Under the pieces are notes generated by a model. That model was not told the DNA's origin. It did no database searches and saw only the letters and a list, made by a program, of their open reading frames with translations. A program made the position numbers and the translations under genes. From positions 366,655 to 430,654 of the forward strand of contig NZ_CABPTY010000001.1 of NCBI RefSeq assembly GCF_902460415.1: DNA of 64,000 nucleotides. Direction: 5' to 3'. Below are positions 7,415-15,818 of this stretch, piece after piece (the first letter of the stretch is position 1; each line of letters begins with the position of its first letter). The DNA comes from Campylobacter_A concisus_Y (lineage in GTDB: Bacteria; Campylobacterota; Campylobacteria; Campylobacterales; Campylobacteraceae).

Positions 7415-7420
7415 TATAAT
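7415..7420 (+). promoter_or_regulatory. Candidate -10 for the metallophosphatase gene
   Basis: A perfect TATAAT at 7415-7420 lies 22 nt before the TTG start, and a second one at 7389-7394 lies further up. Either could serve; the second gives a more usual leader length. The flanking DNA is almost all A and T, so chance matches are likely. Confidence 0.35.
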
Positions 7421-7441
7421 CTTTGTTTTCAAGGAGATATT

Positions 7442-8554
7442 TTGGGACTTTTTCGGATCATTATTGGGGCATTTATCTTTAGTGTTTTTACAAATTTATA
7501 CTCATATAAACGTTTTATAAAAAAGGTATCTTTTTTTACTCCACATCTTAAAAAAATTCGCATATTCTTCTACATTATTAGTGTGCTTGAGTTTGTATTT
7601 GTTCTTCAACTAAGATTTTCTTTTTTAAATATAGAGCTATATTTGATAGCAGGAACTCTCATTGGTTTTTCTTTATTTTTATTTGGTGTTAGTTTGTTTT
7701 ATGATATTGTTAGATCCGTTTGCTCAAAAGCGCGTTTTAATCCCACAAGACGAAAATTTATTAAATTTTGCTTTGATGTGACATTTGTCATTTTTTTAGT
7801 TGCTTGCTTTTTGAAAGGAATTTTTAATGCACTTACTCCGCCAAAGATCAGACAGATTAGTATAAAAATAAAAAATTTACAAAGTGATCTAAAAATAGCT
7901 ATGATAACCGATGTGCACATTGGCGAGTTTTTGCAGAAGGATTTTGTGGCTGAGCTTGTAAAAGAGATAAATTTAGCTAGACCAGATCTGGTGGTGATAG
8001 TTGGCGACTTGGTTGATATGAGAGCTGAACTTATAGGTGATTTTTTAGATCCATTAAAAAATCTTAAAAGCACCTACGGCACCTTTTATGTCCCTGGCAA
8101 TCACGAATACTACCACGGAGTTGATGGGATACTAGAAAAAATTCGCGCTCTTGACATTAGGATACTTGGCAATAAAAATGAAAAAATAGCTGGCATAAAT
8201 TTAGCTGGGGTCTATGATCTAGCTGGCATAAGATTTAAAAATTTAGAGCCAAATTTAGACGAAGCGCTAGCAGGATGTGACCCAAATTTGCCGACCATCC
8301 TACTCTCTCATCAGCCAAAATTTATAAAAACTATGCAAAAAGATGTCGATCTAGTCCTTTGCGGCCACACGCATGCTGGACAAATTTTCCCTTTTAGTAT
8401 CCTAGTTTTGCTGGATCAGGGTTTTTTACATGGGCTTTATAAGATTAATGATAAAATGCAAGCTTATGTTAGTAGCGGCGCAGGATTTTGGGGGCCTCCA
8501 GTTAGGATCTTTGCTCCAAGTGAGATCGCTATTTTAAATTTAAGCAAGGAATAA
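7442..8554 (+). CDS. Membrane-anchored metallophosphoesterase
   Basis: The 370-residue protein has four hydrophobic segments in its first 130 residues, then a calcineurin-like phosphoesterase domain. The metal-binding motifs are D157-x-H159 (TDVHIG), GD188-189, GNHE 219-222 and GHTH 308-311. This layout resembles YkuE/LpxH-like membrane phosphoesterases; the substrate may be a lipid or nucleotide diphosphate but is not shown by the sequence. It starts with TTG preceded by AAGGAG. Only 1 nt separates its stop from psd, so it is probably coupled to phospholipid synthesis. The pair is in the same order in C. jejuni as I recall. Confidence 0.88.
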   Translation: MGLFRIIIGAFIFSVFTNLYSYKRFIKKVSFFTPHLKKIRIFFYIISVLEFVFVLQLRFSFLNIELYLIAGTLIGFSLFLFGVSLFYDIVRSVCSKARFNPTRRKFIKFCFDVTFVIFLVACFLKGIFNALTPPKIRQISIKIKNLQSDLKIAMITDVHIGEFLQKDFVAELVKEINLARPDLVVIVGDLVDMRAELIGDFLDPLKNLKSTYGTFYVPGNHEYYHGVDGILEKIRALDIRILGNKNEKIAGINLAGVYDLAGIRFKNLEPNLDEALAGCDPNLPTILLSHQPKFIKTMQKDVDLVLCGHTHAGQIFPFSILVLLDQGFLHGLYKINDKMQAYVSSGAGFWGPPVRIFAPSEIAILNLSKE

Positions 8555-8555
8555 A

Positions 8556-9350
8556 ATGAACAAGGACAATCTCTTCTCTCAAATTTTTGGTAAAGTTGCA
8601 AAATTAAATTTTTTCAAACCGCTTCAAGAGCTTATCAACTCCTTTTATGTAAAGTTATTTAAGATCGATATGAGCGAGTTTAAGCCAGCAAGTGAGTATA
8701 AAAATTTAAACGAACTTTTTACCAGAGAGCTTTTGAAGCCAAGAGAATTTGACGAAGCAGATGAGATATTTATAAGTCCTGTTGATGGTACCTGCCTTAG
8801 TTTTGGTACCACGAAAGAGCTAGAAGCTTTTAGCATAAAAGGCATGAACTACGGTGTGAAGGAGCTTTTGGGGCAGGGCGAGCTTGATGGCGAGTTTGAC
8901 TTTGCCAACATCTATCTTAGCCCAAAAGACTATCATCACTATCATGCACCTTGCGATATTACGATAAAAAAAGCGGTCTATATCCCAGGTAAGCTTTACA
9001 GTGTGGCGGTAAAATGGCTTGGCAAGATCGATAGCCTTTATACCAAAAACGAGCGTGTGGCACTACTTTGTGAGATGAAAAATAGCAAAAAACTTTGGCT
9101 AGTTTTTGTGGGTGCGCTAAACGTTGGTAAGATGAAATTTTGCTTTGATGAGCGCATCCAAACAAATGCGATGGCAAATTTTACACAAATTTACGAGTAT
9201 GAAAATTTACATATCAAAAAGGGCGAGCGCCTTGGGAATTTCGAGCTTGGCTCAACTATCGTGATACTTAGTGAAAAAGATGCGATCGAATATAATCTCT
9301 TTGAAAACAAAGAGCTTAAATTCGCTGAGACCATTGGAATAATAAAATAA
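8556..9350 (+). CDS. psd: Phosphatidylserine decarboxylase
   Basis: The 264-residue enzyme makes phosphatidylethanolamine from phosphatidylserine. The processing motif LGST is present near the C-terminus: self-cleavage before Ser233 creates the pyruvoyl group on the small alpha chain of about 32 residues. The motifs FTRELLKPREF, SPVDG and LSPKDYHHYHAP are typical of PSD. It follows the metallophosphatase gene immediately. No obvious terminator follows; instead a 470-nt region with a decayed reading frame begins. Confidence 0.95.
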   Translation: MNKDNLFSQIFGKVAKLNFFKPLQELINSFYVKLFKIDMSEFKPASEYKNLNELFTRELLKPREFDEADEIFISPVDGTCLSFGTTKELEAFSIKGMNYGVKELLGQGELDGEFDFANIYLSPKDYHHYHAPCDITIKKAVYIPGKLYSVAVKWLGKIDSLYTKNERVALLCEMKNSKKLWLVFVGALNVGKMKFCFDERIQTNAMANFTQIYEYENLHIKKGERLGNFELGSTIVILSEKDAIEYNLFENKELKFAETIGIIK

Positions 9351-9379
9351 ATATGCTAGACATATAAGTAAAATTTTTA

Positions 9380-9760
9380 TACCTTATTCGTGGCCGGTTT
9401 CCTATTTGCTCAGACTTTGGTGGTTTTTCATATATTCATTGTAATAGCTTAAAACAGTGTCATGTTTTTTATAGTCACAAACTCATAGTTTTCAAAATTT
9501 ATTATAGGTATGAAAGTTTGTAAAATATAATGAGTGTATTATTTTAAAATTTACTAAATAGTCAATATCGTCAACCTCTGCAATCAAGCTATTATCTTCA
9601 CTTATAAAACCTATATTGATTGATGTCACAGAGCTGATGGTATTTACATCATTGCTTGTATAGAGAAGCTTATGTATCAATAAAGATATTAATAATACGA
9701 TATGACTTAGTATATTTTTAAAAGAATTTTTATCAACTATAATAAGGAAGTTTTAATTTA
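9380..9760 (-). pseudogene. Probable gene remnant on the minus strand
   Basis: This stretch between psd and ychF holds no intact gene. On the minus strand a single frame runs from about 9760 to 9385 with protein-like composition broken by several in-frame stops (TGA at 9492-9494 and shortly after, TAG near 9405). The conceptual product starts with a membrane-like segment (ILSHIVLLISLLI), continues through INIGFISEDNSLIAEVDD and later DYKKHDTVLSYYNEY. The pattern of one hydrophobic segment followed by a soluble part would suit a sensor or chemoreceptor N-terminus, but I cannot name the family. Chance reading of AT-rich DNA is possible. Confidence 0.3.
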
Positions 9761-9796
9761 CCTTATGTAGCCCAAGGATTAAATATTTTTTGACTA

Positions 9797-9818
9797 TTTA
9801 GCCCAAAAGAGGGCTAAA
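9797..9818 (-). terminator. Hairpin after ychF
   Basis: TTTAGCCC (9797-9804) and GGGCTAAA (9811-9818) form an 8-bp stem with a 6-nt loop, touching the ychF stop codon at 9820. On the minus strand it is followed by TAGTCAAAAAATA, so the T tract is poor. Confidence 0.5.
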
Positions 9819-9819
9819 T

Positions 9820-10926
9820 TTAAACATTAAACCTAAAGTGCATAACATCGCCATCTTGTACGATGTAGTCTTTGCCCTCAAGTCTCATTTTGCCAGCCTC
9901 TTTGGCTCCGTTTTCACCGCCATGTGCGATGTAATCCTCGTAGCCTATTACTTCAGCTCTAATAAAGCCCCTCTCAAAGTCGTTGTGAATGACGCTTGCT
10001 GCTTTCGGCGCTTTCCAGCCATTTGTGATCGTCCAAGCTCTAACTTCCACGACGCCAGCAGTGAAATAGCTTATCAAATTTAGCTTTGCAAAAGACGTTC
10101 TTATGATCTTTTCAAGACCGCTTTCGCTCGTGCCAAGAGAGGCTAAAAACTCGTGAGCCTCCTCGTCGCTTAGACCTATTAGCTCCTCTTCGACTTTTGC
10201 GCAAAGCTTGATCACCTCGTGGTCTGAGGCTTTTGCGTACTCTCTTAGTGCTTTTACAAATTTATTATCTTCGCTAAGCCCTTCTTCATCAACGTTTGCA
10301 CCATAAACTACCTCTTTGGCGCTTAAAAGCCTTAGCTCTTTGTTGAGCGCTAAAAACGCCTCACTATCTCTTTGCTCAAAGCTACTTGCGCTTTTACCTT
10401 CATTTAGGTGAGCCAAAAGTAAATTTGCTATCTCAAGCACTTCTTTTGCGCCTTTTGCGTTTGCTTTCGCCTCTCTTGTGAGCTTTTCTATCTTTTTGTT
10501 TAGCTGCTCGATGTCGGCTAGTATCAGTTCGGTTTGAATGATCTCGATGTCTCTTACCGGATCGACACTGCCCTCGACGTGAGTAATATTTTCATCTTCA
10601 AAGCAGCGAACGATGTGTAAGATAAGCTCGGTTTCTCTGATGTTTGATAAAAATTTATTGCCAAGCCCCTCGCCTGAGCTTGCACCCTTTACAAGACCTG
10701 CGATATCGACAAATTCGATGGTTGAATACTGAATTTTATTTGGACTTACTATTTTTGCAAGCTCATTTAGGCGCTTATCAGGCACTGGCACAATGGCTTT
10801 GTTTGGCTCGATCGTACAAAATGGATAGTTCGCACTCTCGGCATTTTGCGCCTTTGTAAGTGCGTTAAACGTCGTTGATTTACCCACATTTGGTAGGCCT
10901 ACGATTCCAACTGAAAGTCCCATCAA
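9820..10926 (-). CDS. ychF: YchF/EngD, Obg-family ATPase
   Basis: The 368-residue cytoplasmic protein has an N-terminal G domain with P-loop GLPNVGKST (near residues 9-17), the DIAGLV switch motif, and a C-terminal TGS-like domain ending in YIVQDGDVMHFRFNV. YchF proteins bind ATP and associate with ribosomes, with roles in translation and stress. The gene starts ATGATG; the first ATG overlaps the pepA TGA stop (ATGA). It is the last gene of the minus-strand unit rpiB-coiled coil-apt-dedA-pepA-ychF. Confidence 0.95.
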   Translation of the reverse strand: MMGLSVGIVGLPNVGKSTTFNALTKAQNAESANYPFCTIEPNKAIVPVPDKRLNELAKIVSPNKIQYSTIEFVDIAGLVKGASSGEGLGNKFLSNIRETELILHIVRCFEDENITHVEGSVDPVRDIEIIQTELILADIEQLNKKIEKLTREAKANAKGAKEVLEIANLLLAHLNEGKSASSFEQRDSEAFLALNKELRLLSAKEVVYGANVDEEGLSEDNKFVKALREYAKASDHEVIKLCAKVEEELIGLSDEEAHEFLASLGTSESGLEKIIRTSFAKLNLISYFTAGVVEVRAWTITNGWKAPKAASVIHNDFERGFIRAEVIGYEDYIAHGGENGAKEAGKMRLEGKDYIVQDGDVMHFRFNV

Positions 10927-12374
10927 TTCTCCTTACTAAGTGCTTGTAGAAAGTATAAATTCATCCTAACGCCCGCTCCACTCGCGCCTGCTTGGTTGTA
11001 TCCCCAAGCCTTTTCACGGTATGCTGGACCTGCGATATCAAGGTGTAGCCACTTATCTTTATACTCATCTTTGATAAATTTAGCTAGAAACATGCCAGCT
11101 GTGATCGCGCCGCCATATCTGCTTGAGGCACAGTTGCTAACGTCTGCGATCTGGCTTTTGATAAGCTCGCTAAGATAAGGATTAAAATCAAGCGTAGTCG
11201 CTAGTTCGCCGCTATCTTTTATCTTGTTTTTAAACTCGCTTTTTAGACTCTCGCTGTTGCCCATGATGCCAGTCGTGTACTCGCCAAGTCCCACGACGCA
11301 AGCGCCAGTTAGGGTTGCCATGTCGATTAGGATGTCTGGCTTAAAGTCTTGTGCGTAGCTTAGGCAATCAGCCAAGACCAAACGTCCCTCTGCGTCGGTA
11401 TTTCTAACCTCTATGCTAATGCCACTTCTTGAGATTAGCACGTCATCAGGCTTATAAGCGTTGCCTCCGATCATATTTTCAGTGGCGCCTAAAATGGCGT
11501 GAATTTCAAATGGTAAATTTAACTCCGCTGCACCTTTTATGATACCAAGAGCTGCTGCTGCACCGCTTTTGTCTGACTTCATAGTGAGCATATAATCAGC
11601 CGGCTTCAGGCTAAGTCCGCCGCTATCGTATGTTAGACCTTTGCCGACAAAAATGATGCATTTTTTAGATTTTTTAGGCTTGTAGGTTAGGTGGATAAGC
11701 CTTGGTTTATGCACGCTTGCGCGATTTACCGCTAAAAATGCGTTCATATTCTCTTTTGCTAGAAATTTCTCATCATAGACCTCGCACTTTATGCTTGCGA
11801 TGTTTTTGGCTAAATTTTGCGCATCCTCGGCCATCTTTTGTGGTGTATAAATTTCTGGGATTTCATTTACGATATCTTTTGCAAAATTTGTAGCATTTGC
11901 TATTACCTCTGCCTCTTTAAAGCTCTCATTTGCTACCTTTAGATCGACCTTTTTGCCAGCAAATTCTTCAGTAGAAAAGATGATCTCTTTTAGGGTGTAT
12001 CTCTCTTTTTTCTCTTTATATTTATTAAATTCATAGCTTCCAAGCAAAAAGCCCTCAGCTAGCGCCTCAAAGCTTAGTTTTTGACACTCTGCTACGTAAG
12101 AAGCTAGCTTTATGCTCTTAATATTTAGTAATTTTAGTGCGTTATAAGCTTTAGCAGCAGCAAGTCTAAGTTCATCAAGATCAAGCTTAGAAAGTGGCAC
12201 GTAAGCCCTTTTTACCTCGCTTAGGACAAGGACGCTCTCGCCTTTATAATTGTTAAATTTAATAGCCTCTTTATCGCCTATAAATTTATGTTTTAAGTCC
12301 TTATCAACTACGAAAATTAGTTCAATATCAGCTTTTATGTCTTTTAATTTTTTATCAACTATTTGAAACTGCAT
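10923..12374 (-). CDS. pepA: Leucyl aminopeptidase, M17 family
   Basis: The 483-residue cytoplasmic metallopeptidase removes N-terminal amino acids from peptides. The M17 signature NTDAEGRLVLAD carries the metal-binding Asp and Glu, and the upstream KGLTYDSGGLSLKP and MKSDKSGAAA motifs supply the other metal and catalytic Lys residues. The N-terminal third is the non-catalytic regulatory domain. Its start overlaps the end of dedA by 20 nt and its stop overlaps the start of ychF, so translation along the unit is probably coupled. Confidence 0.95.
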   Translation of the reverse strand: MQFQIVDKKLKDIKADIELIFVVDKDLKHKFIGDKEAIKFNNYKGESVLVLSEVKRAYVPLSKLDLDELRLAAAKAYNALKLLNIKSIKLASYVAECQKLSFEALAEGFLLGSYEFNKYKEKKERYTLKEIIFSTEEFAGKKVDLKVANESFKEAEVIANATNFAKDIVNEIPEIYTPQKMAEDAQNLAKNIASIKCEVYDEKFLAKENMNAFLAVNRASVHKPRLIHLTYKPKKSKKCIIFVGKGLTYDSGGLSLKPADYMLTMKSDKSGAAAALGIIKGAAELNLPFEIHAILGATENMIGGNAYKPDDVLISRSGISIEVRNTDAEGRLVLADCLSYAQDFKPDILIDMATLTGACVVGLGEYTTGIMGNSESLKSEFKNKIKDSGELATTLDFNPYLSELIKSQIADVSNCASSRYGGAITAGMFLAKFIKDEYKDKWLHLDIAGPAYREKAWGYNQAGASGAGVRMNLYFLQALSKEN

Positions 12375-12960
12375 GTCTTCTGTCTCTCCTTTCGTTTAAA
12401 ATTTTATTTTCGATGCGCTTAAATGCATAGATCAAAAGCCCCATAAATATAGCAACCACTGGGATAGCGACGTACCAGTGCTCTTTTGCTTCTTGCAAAA
12501 GCACAAGTATATGCTCGCCAAGTATCCAAGCAGGTATGGTGGTGATCGCCGCCCAGCACCAAGCGCTGATCAAATTTATAAAGGCGTATTTTTTAGCGTC
12601 ATAGCCAGTAAGTCCTATGCAAAGCGGGATGATGACACGAAAGCCATACATATAGCGTTGCAAAAAGATGATCGGCCAGCCGTATTTTTTCAGCATTATG
12701 TGCGCCACTGCAAATTTTCTCCGCTGCGTGTGAAGCCTTTTTGCGATGTATTTTTTATTGTAACGGCCAAGATAGAAATAAATTTGATCTCCCACAAAGC
12801 CTCCAAGTCCAGCCACAAAGATAGCAAGTGCGATGTGCATATGTGTGGTGTGAGCGAGAATTCCAGCCATTATTAAGGCCATCTCGCCCTCCATGATACA
12901 CCAGACAAAAAGTATGATGTAGCCGTACTCTTTAAGCAGTTCTATAAAAAACTCTTCCAT
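12355..12960 (-). CDS. DedA-family membrane protein
   Basis: The 201-residue protein has about five hydrophobic segments and the DedA core: GGFVGDQIYFYLGRY, followed by KKYGWPIIFLQRYMYGFRVIIPLCIG with the family's conserved Arg residues. DedA proteins are now viewed as lipid scramblases or flippases for undecaprenyl phosphate or phosphatidylethanolamine; which lipid applies here is unknown. It lies 1 nt after apt and overlaps pepA. Confidence 0.9.
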   Translation of the reverse strand: MEEFFIELLKEYGYIILFVWCIMEGEMALIMAGILAHTTHMHIALAIFVAGLGGFVGDQIYFYLGRYNKKYIAKRLHTQRRKFAVAHIMLKKYGWPIIFLQRYMYGFRVIIPLCIGLTGYDAKKYAFINLISAWCWAAITTIPAWILGEHILVLLQEAKEHWYVAIPVVAIFMGLLIYAFKRIENKILNERRDRRHAVSNS

Positions 12961-12961
12961 T

Positions 12962-13510
12962 CTAAACCTCTAAAACGCTGTAAATTTTAGTAAGCGACTT
13001 TAGCTTTTCGCTACCTTTTAGATCGACTAGATCTATGAGAAAGCACGCCTCTACGCAGGTTGCGTTAGTTTGATTGATAAGCTCAACTGAAGCCTTCGCA
13101 GTGCCTCCAGTGGCTATGAGATCGTCCATCAAAAGCACTCTAGCGTCTGCTTTTTCTCCAAAAGCATCGATGTGAATTTGCACTTCATCGACGCCGTATT
13201 CTAGGCTATATTTTTGAGAAAGCGTGATAAAAGGTAGTTTTTTTGGCTTGCGAATAGGCACAAAAGGCAGCCTTAGTCTTGCTGCAAGTGCCGCGCCAAA
13301 GATAAAGCCTCGTGACTCGATACCAGCGATGTAGTCGATATTTGCATCCTCATATCTAGCCACCAAATGATCTATCAAAAAGTTAAATGCCTCTTTGTTA
13401 TTTAGTAGTGTCGTGATGTCGCGAAAAACTATGCCAGGCTTTGGAAAATCGTTTATGCAGCGAATAGAGTTTAGTAAAAATTCTTTGCCTTTTTGATCTA
13501 AAATTTTCAT
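12962..13510 (-). CDS. apt: Adenine phosphoribosyltransferase
   Basis: The 182-residue enzyme makes AMP from adenine and PRPP for purine salvage. The PRPP-binding motif VLLMDDLIATGGTA (about residues 125-138) is diagnostic, and DFPKPGIVFRDIT near the N-terminus and AGIESRGFIFG are Apt-specific. The start is ATG at 13510, after the small coiled-coil gene with a gap of about 20 nt. Confidence 0.96.
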   Translation of the reverse strand: MKILDQKGKEFLLNSIRCINDFPKPGIVFRDITTLLNNKEAFNFLIDHLVARYEDANIDYIAGIESRGFIFGAALAARLRLPFVPIRKPKKLPFITLSQKYSLEYGVDEVQIHIDAFGEKADARVLLMDDLIATGGTAKASVELINQTNATCVEACFLIDLVDLKGSEKLKSLTKIYSVLEV

Positions 13511-13530
13511 AAATTTCCTTAAATTTGAGG

Positions 13531-13863
13531 TTATAGTAGCGCTTCGATCTTGCCTTCAAGCTCACGAATGCGCTGTCTTAGCTTATCGTTTTCTAGGCGG
13601 TACTGGGAATTTCTTGTGCGAAGTGAGGTCACGTCGTTTTTAGTTTTGTTTAGCTCGTCTGTTAAGATGTCGATGTTGCCGAGGCTTCGTTGAAGTTGGA
13701 TCTGAAATTTTCTTATGACGACCTCGGTGTCTTGGAGGTTATTTTTCATAAAATCTTTTGTCGCACGCTCTTTTTTAAGAAGCGTTTTAAAGTAAAAAAC
13801 CATGACGGTTAGGTAGATCGCAGCACAAACAAGAGCAGTAAAAACGATCCACTCGCCTATCAT
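13531..13863 (-). CDS. Membrane-anchored coiled-coil protein, unknown function
   Basis: The 110-residue protein has one N-terminal membrane segment (about residues 5-25) and then a charged helical region rich in Lys, Glu, Leu, Asn and Arg that reads as a coiled coil, ending LRQRIRELEGKIEALL. I do not recognise a named family. Its ATG overlaps the rpiB stop (ATGA), and I recall a membrane protein at the same place between rpiB and apt in C. jejuni, so it is a conserved lineage gene. The topology suggests a periplasm- or cytoplasm-facing coiled coil comparable to FtsB/FtsL-like proteins; that is only a structural resemblance. Confidence 0.75.
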   Translation of the reverse strand: MIGEWIVFTALVCAAIYLTVMVFYFKTLLKKERATKDFMKNNLQDTEVVIRKFQIQLQRSLGNIDILTDELNKTKNDVTSLRTRNSQYRLENDKLRQRIRELEGKIEALL

Positions 13864-14303
13864 TTGGCTTCCTTAAGCTCTATTTTTTTGATTCTTCTTT
13901 CATGTCTGCCGCCTGCAAACTCTGTCTTTAAAAATGTTTCAAGTGCTGCTGTAGCCACGCCAGCTCCAATAACCCTTGCTCCAAAAGCGATAACGTTTGC
14001 GTCGTTGTGCTCTCTTGCAAGTCTAGCGGTAAATTCGTCGTGGCAAAGAGCGCACCTTACGTTTTCGTGCCTGTTTGCAGCTATTGATATGCCTATGCCC
14101 GTGCCACAAACTAGCACGCCGTAGCAGTTAGGCTCAAGCTTGCTCACTAGCAAATGCGCATAATCAGGGTAATCAACGCTATTTTTATCGTTTGTGCCAA
14201 GATCAACCACTTCGTATCCAAGCCCTTTAATAGCCTCTTTAAGCTCGTTTTTTAGCTCAAAACCAGCGTGATCGCTAGCTAAGAAAACTTTGTCTATCTT
14301 CAT
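13860..14303 (-). CDS. rpiB: Ribose-5-phosphate isomerase B
   Basis: The 147-residue enzyme interconverts ribose-5-phosphate and ribulose-5-phosphate in the pentose phosphate pathway. The motifs FLASDHAGFELK, DYPDYA and GVLVCGTGIGISIAANR contain the substrate and catalytic residues (the Cys in VCGTG is the usual base). I place the start at 14303 (MKIDKVFLASDHAG); a reading frame 12 codons longer exists but lacks homology. It heads the minus-strand unit running down to ychF. Confidence 0.94.
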   Translation of the reverse strand: MKIDKVFLASDHAGFELKNELKEAIKGLGYEVVDLGTNDKNSVDYPDYAHLLVSKLEPNCYGVLVCGTGIGISIAANRHENVRCALCHDEFTARLAREHNDANVIAFGARVIGAGVATAALETFLKTEFAGGRHERRIKKIELKEAK

Positions 14304-14381
14304 GAAAAGTCCGTTAAATTTTTTGTTGATTATAGTCAAAGTTGCATTAAAATAAAATTTTACTCTCAGCCAAAATGAAGC

Positions 14382-14387
14382 TATAAT
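14382..14387 (+). promoter_or_regulatory. Promoter -10 for the DUF4139 gene
   Basis: A perfect TATAAT at 14382-14387 lies 25 nt before the GTG start, with AAAGGAG between. The region between rpiB and this gene is about 110 nt and divergent. Confidence 0.55.
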
Positions 14388-14412
14388 TTACCAAAAATTT
14401 AAAGGAGAAAAT

Positions 14413-15798
14413 GTGAAAAAAGCGCTCTTTTTAGTGGCCTCTACGCTAGCCTTCGCAAATGAAAATCTAATAGAGATCTACACAGATCAAACCATCATCA
14501 CTCAAAAATTTAGTGACGCAAATAGCTCTTTTAGCGCCTTTGTGCCAGAAGGTGTGCAGAGTGAGAGCATCACGATAAATGGGGATTGTGACGCGAATGC
14601 TTATCTAAAAAAGATCAGCGAAGAAAATAGCCAAAGTTACATAAAATGGAAGCAAGAAGTTGCAAATTTAAATAACAAGCTTGAGGCGCTAAATGCAAGA
14701 GGTAGGTTTATAGAGCAAGCTTTGATAGGAGAAAATAAAAGTAACGATGTGACAAAAAGAGCTGATGAGTTTTATAAATTTAGCCTAGAAAATATCGAGA
14801 AAATTTCAGCTGCTAAAAGTGAGCTTGAAGCGCTTAAAGAAAATGAGCCAAAGAGCGAGATGGCTGGATTTTTGCAACTTGATATGAAATTTGCTTGCGA
14901 CCCAAAAGAGGCGACGCTTTCATACATGGATGATGAGGCGCCAAAGACGCTAAATGAAATTTATGCAGACACAAAAAACAAAAATATCTTGATAAAACAA
15001 GAAATTTTGCTTACCAACCCATTTGCAAGTGAAGTTAAAAATTTAAAGCTCGCCATCTATCCGACCAGATATCAAAAGGCGCTTACTCCAAGCAAGTTTT
15101 ACCCTTGGTACGAGGAGAGCGAGGCGGAGGCTGATGGTTACGGCGCTTCGAAAAATATGCTAAGAGCCGCGAAAGTCGCCGCTGAGGTCGCTGATATGCG
15201 TGTGCAAAGAGATGAGAATGAGTTTGCCAAAATTTGGAAGATAGATGGGATAAATTTAGCGAAAGGCGAGAGTAAATATATAACTTACGACATGCAAAAA
15301 ATGGATGCAAATTTTAGCGTTTTTGCTGATTTTTACGGCTCGCTAAAGGCATATAACGTAGCTAGCTTTAAGCTAAATGACGATCTAACGCCAGCTAAAA
15401 CGCAGTTTTACGTTAATGGCGTGAGTGTTGGCAGTCCTAGCGAATTTAAACTAAAGGCAAAAGATGAGCCAGTGCAGCTCTTTTTAGGACAAAACGAGCT
15501 AATAGAGCTTAAAAAAGAGCGCTTAAATAAATTTAAAAAGAGTTCGTTTCTTGGTAAAGAGCGCATAAGCGAAGAGGGCTATGAGATAAGTGTCAAAAAT
15601 AACTCAAGTAAAAGCGTCGATGTCACTTTGGTTGATCGCGTGCCAGTGTCTGCCGATGAGGCGGTAAAGGTCGAGATAAAGGGCTTTGATAAGAAAGATA
15701 TCAGCAAAGATGGCAAGGTGGAGCTTAAATTTAGGCTTGCACCAAAAGAAGAATTTAAAAAAGAGTACTCTTATAAGATCATAAAGCCAAAAATTTAG
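14413..15798 (+). CDS. Secreted DUF4139-domain protein
   Basis: The 461-residue protein has a short signal peptide (MKKALFLVASTLAFA) and starts with GTG, because an ATG two bases earlier is followed at once by TGA. The N-terminal part (ENLIEIYTDQTIITQKF...) resembles DUF4140; a coiled-coil region of about residues 70-140 follows; the C-terminal half reads as DUF4139, including LTNPFASEVKNLKLAIYPT and the ending VELKFRLAPKEEFKKEYSYKI. Proteins of this kind were once called mucoidy inhibitors; the function is unknown. It is a single gene facing the M50 protease gene. Confidence 0.75.
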   Translation: MKKALFLVASTLAFANENLIEIYTDQTIITQKFSDANSSFSAFVPEGVQSESITINGDCDANAYLKKISEENSQSYIKWKQEVANLNNKLEALNARGRFIEQALIGENKSNDVTKRADEFYKFSLENIEKISAAKSELEALKENEPKSEMAGFLQLDMKFACDPKEATLSYMDDEAPKTLNEIYADTKNKNILIKQEILLTNPFASEVKNLKLAIYPTRYQKALTPSKFYPWYEESEAEADGYGASKNMLRAAKVAAEVADMRVQRDENEFAKIWKIDGINLAKGESKYITYDMQKMDANFSVFADFYGSLKAYNVASFKLNDDLTPAKTQFYVNGVSVGSPSEFKLKAKDEPVQLFLGQNELIELKKERLNKFKKSSFLGKERISEEGYEISVKNNSSKSVDVTLVDRVPVSADEAVKVEIKGFDKKDISKDGKVELKFRLAPKEEFKKEYSYKIIKPKI

Positions 15799-15818
15799 AG
15801 CAAATTTGCTCTAAATTT
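15791..15818. terminator. Bidirectional terminator containing both stop codons
   Basis: AAATTTAGAGCAAATTTGCTCTAAATTT is a perfect 28-bp palindrome (read from 15791 to 15818) between convergent genes. The stop codon of the DUF4139 gene (15796-15798) lies inside it, and the stop of the M50 gene begins at its far edge (15817). The folded RNA would end in an A/T-rich base on either strand. Confidence 0.7.
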
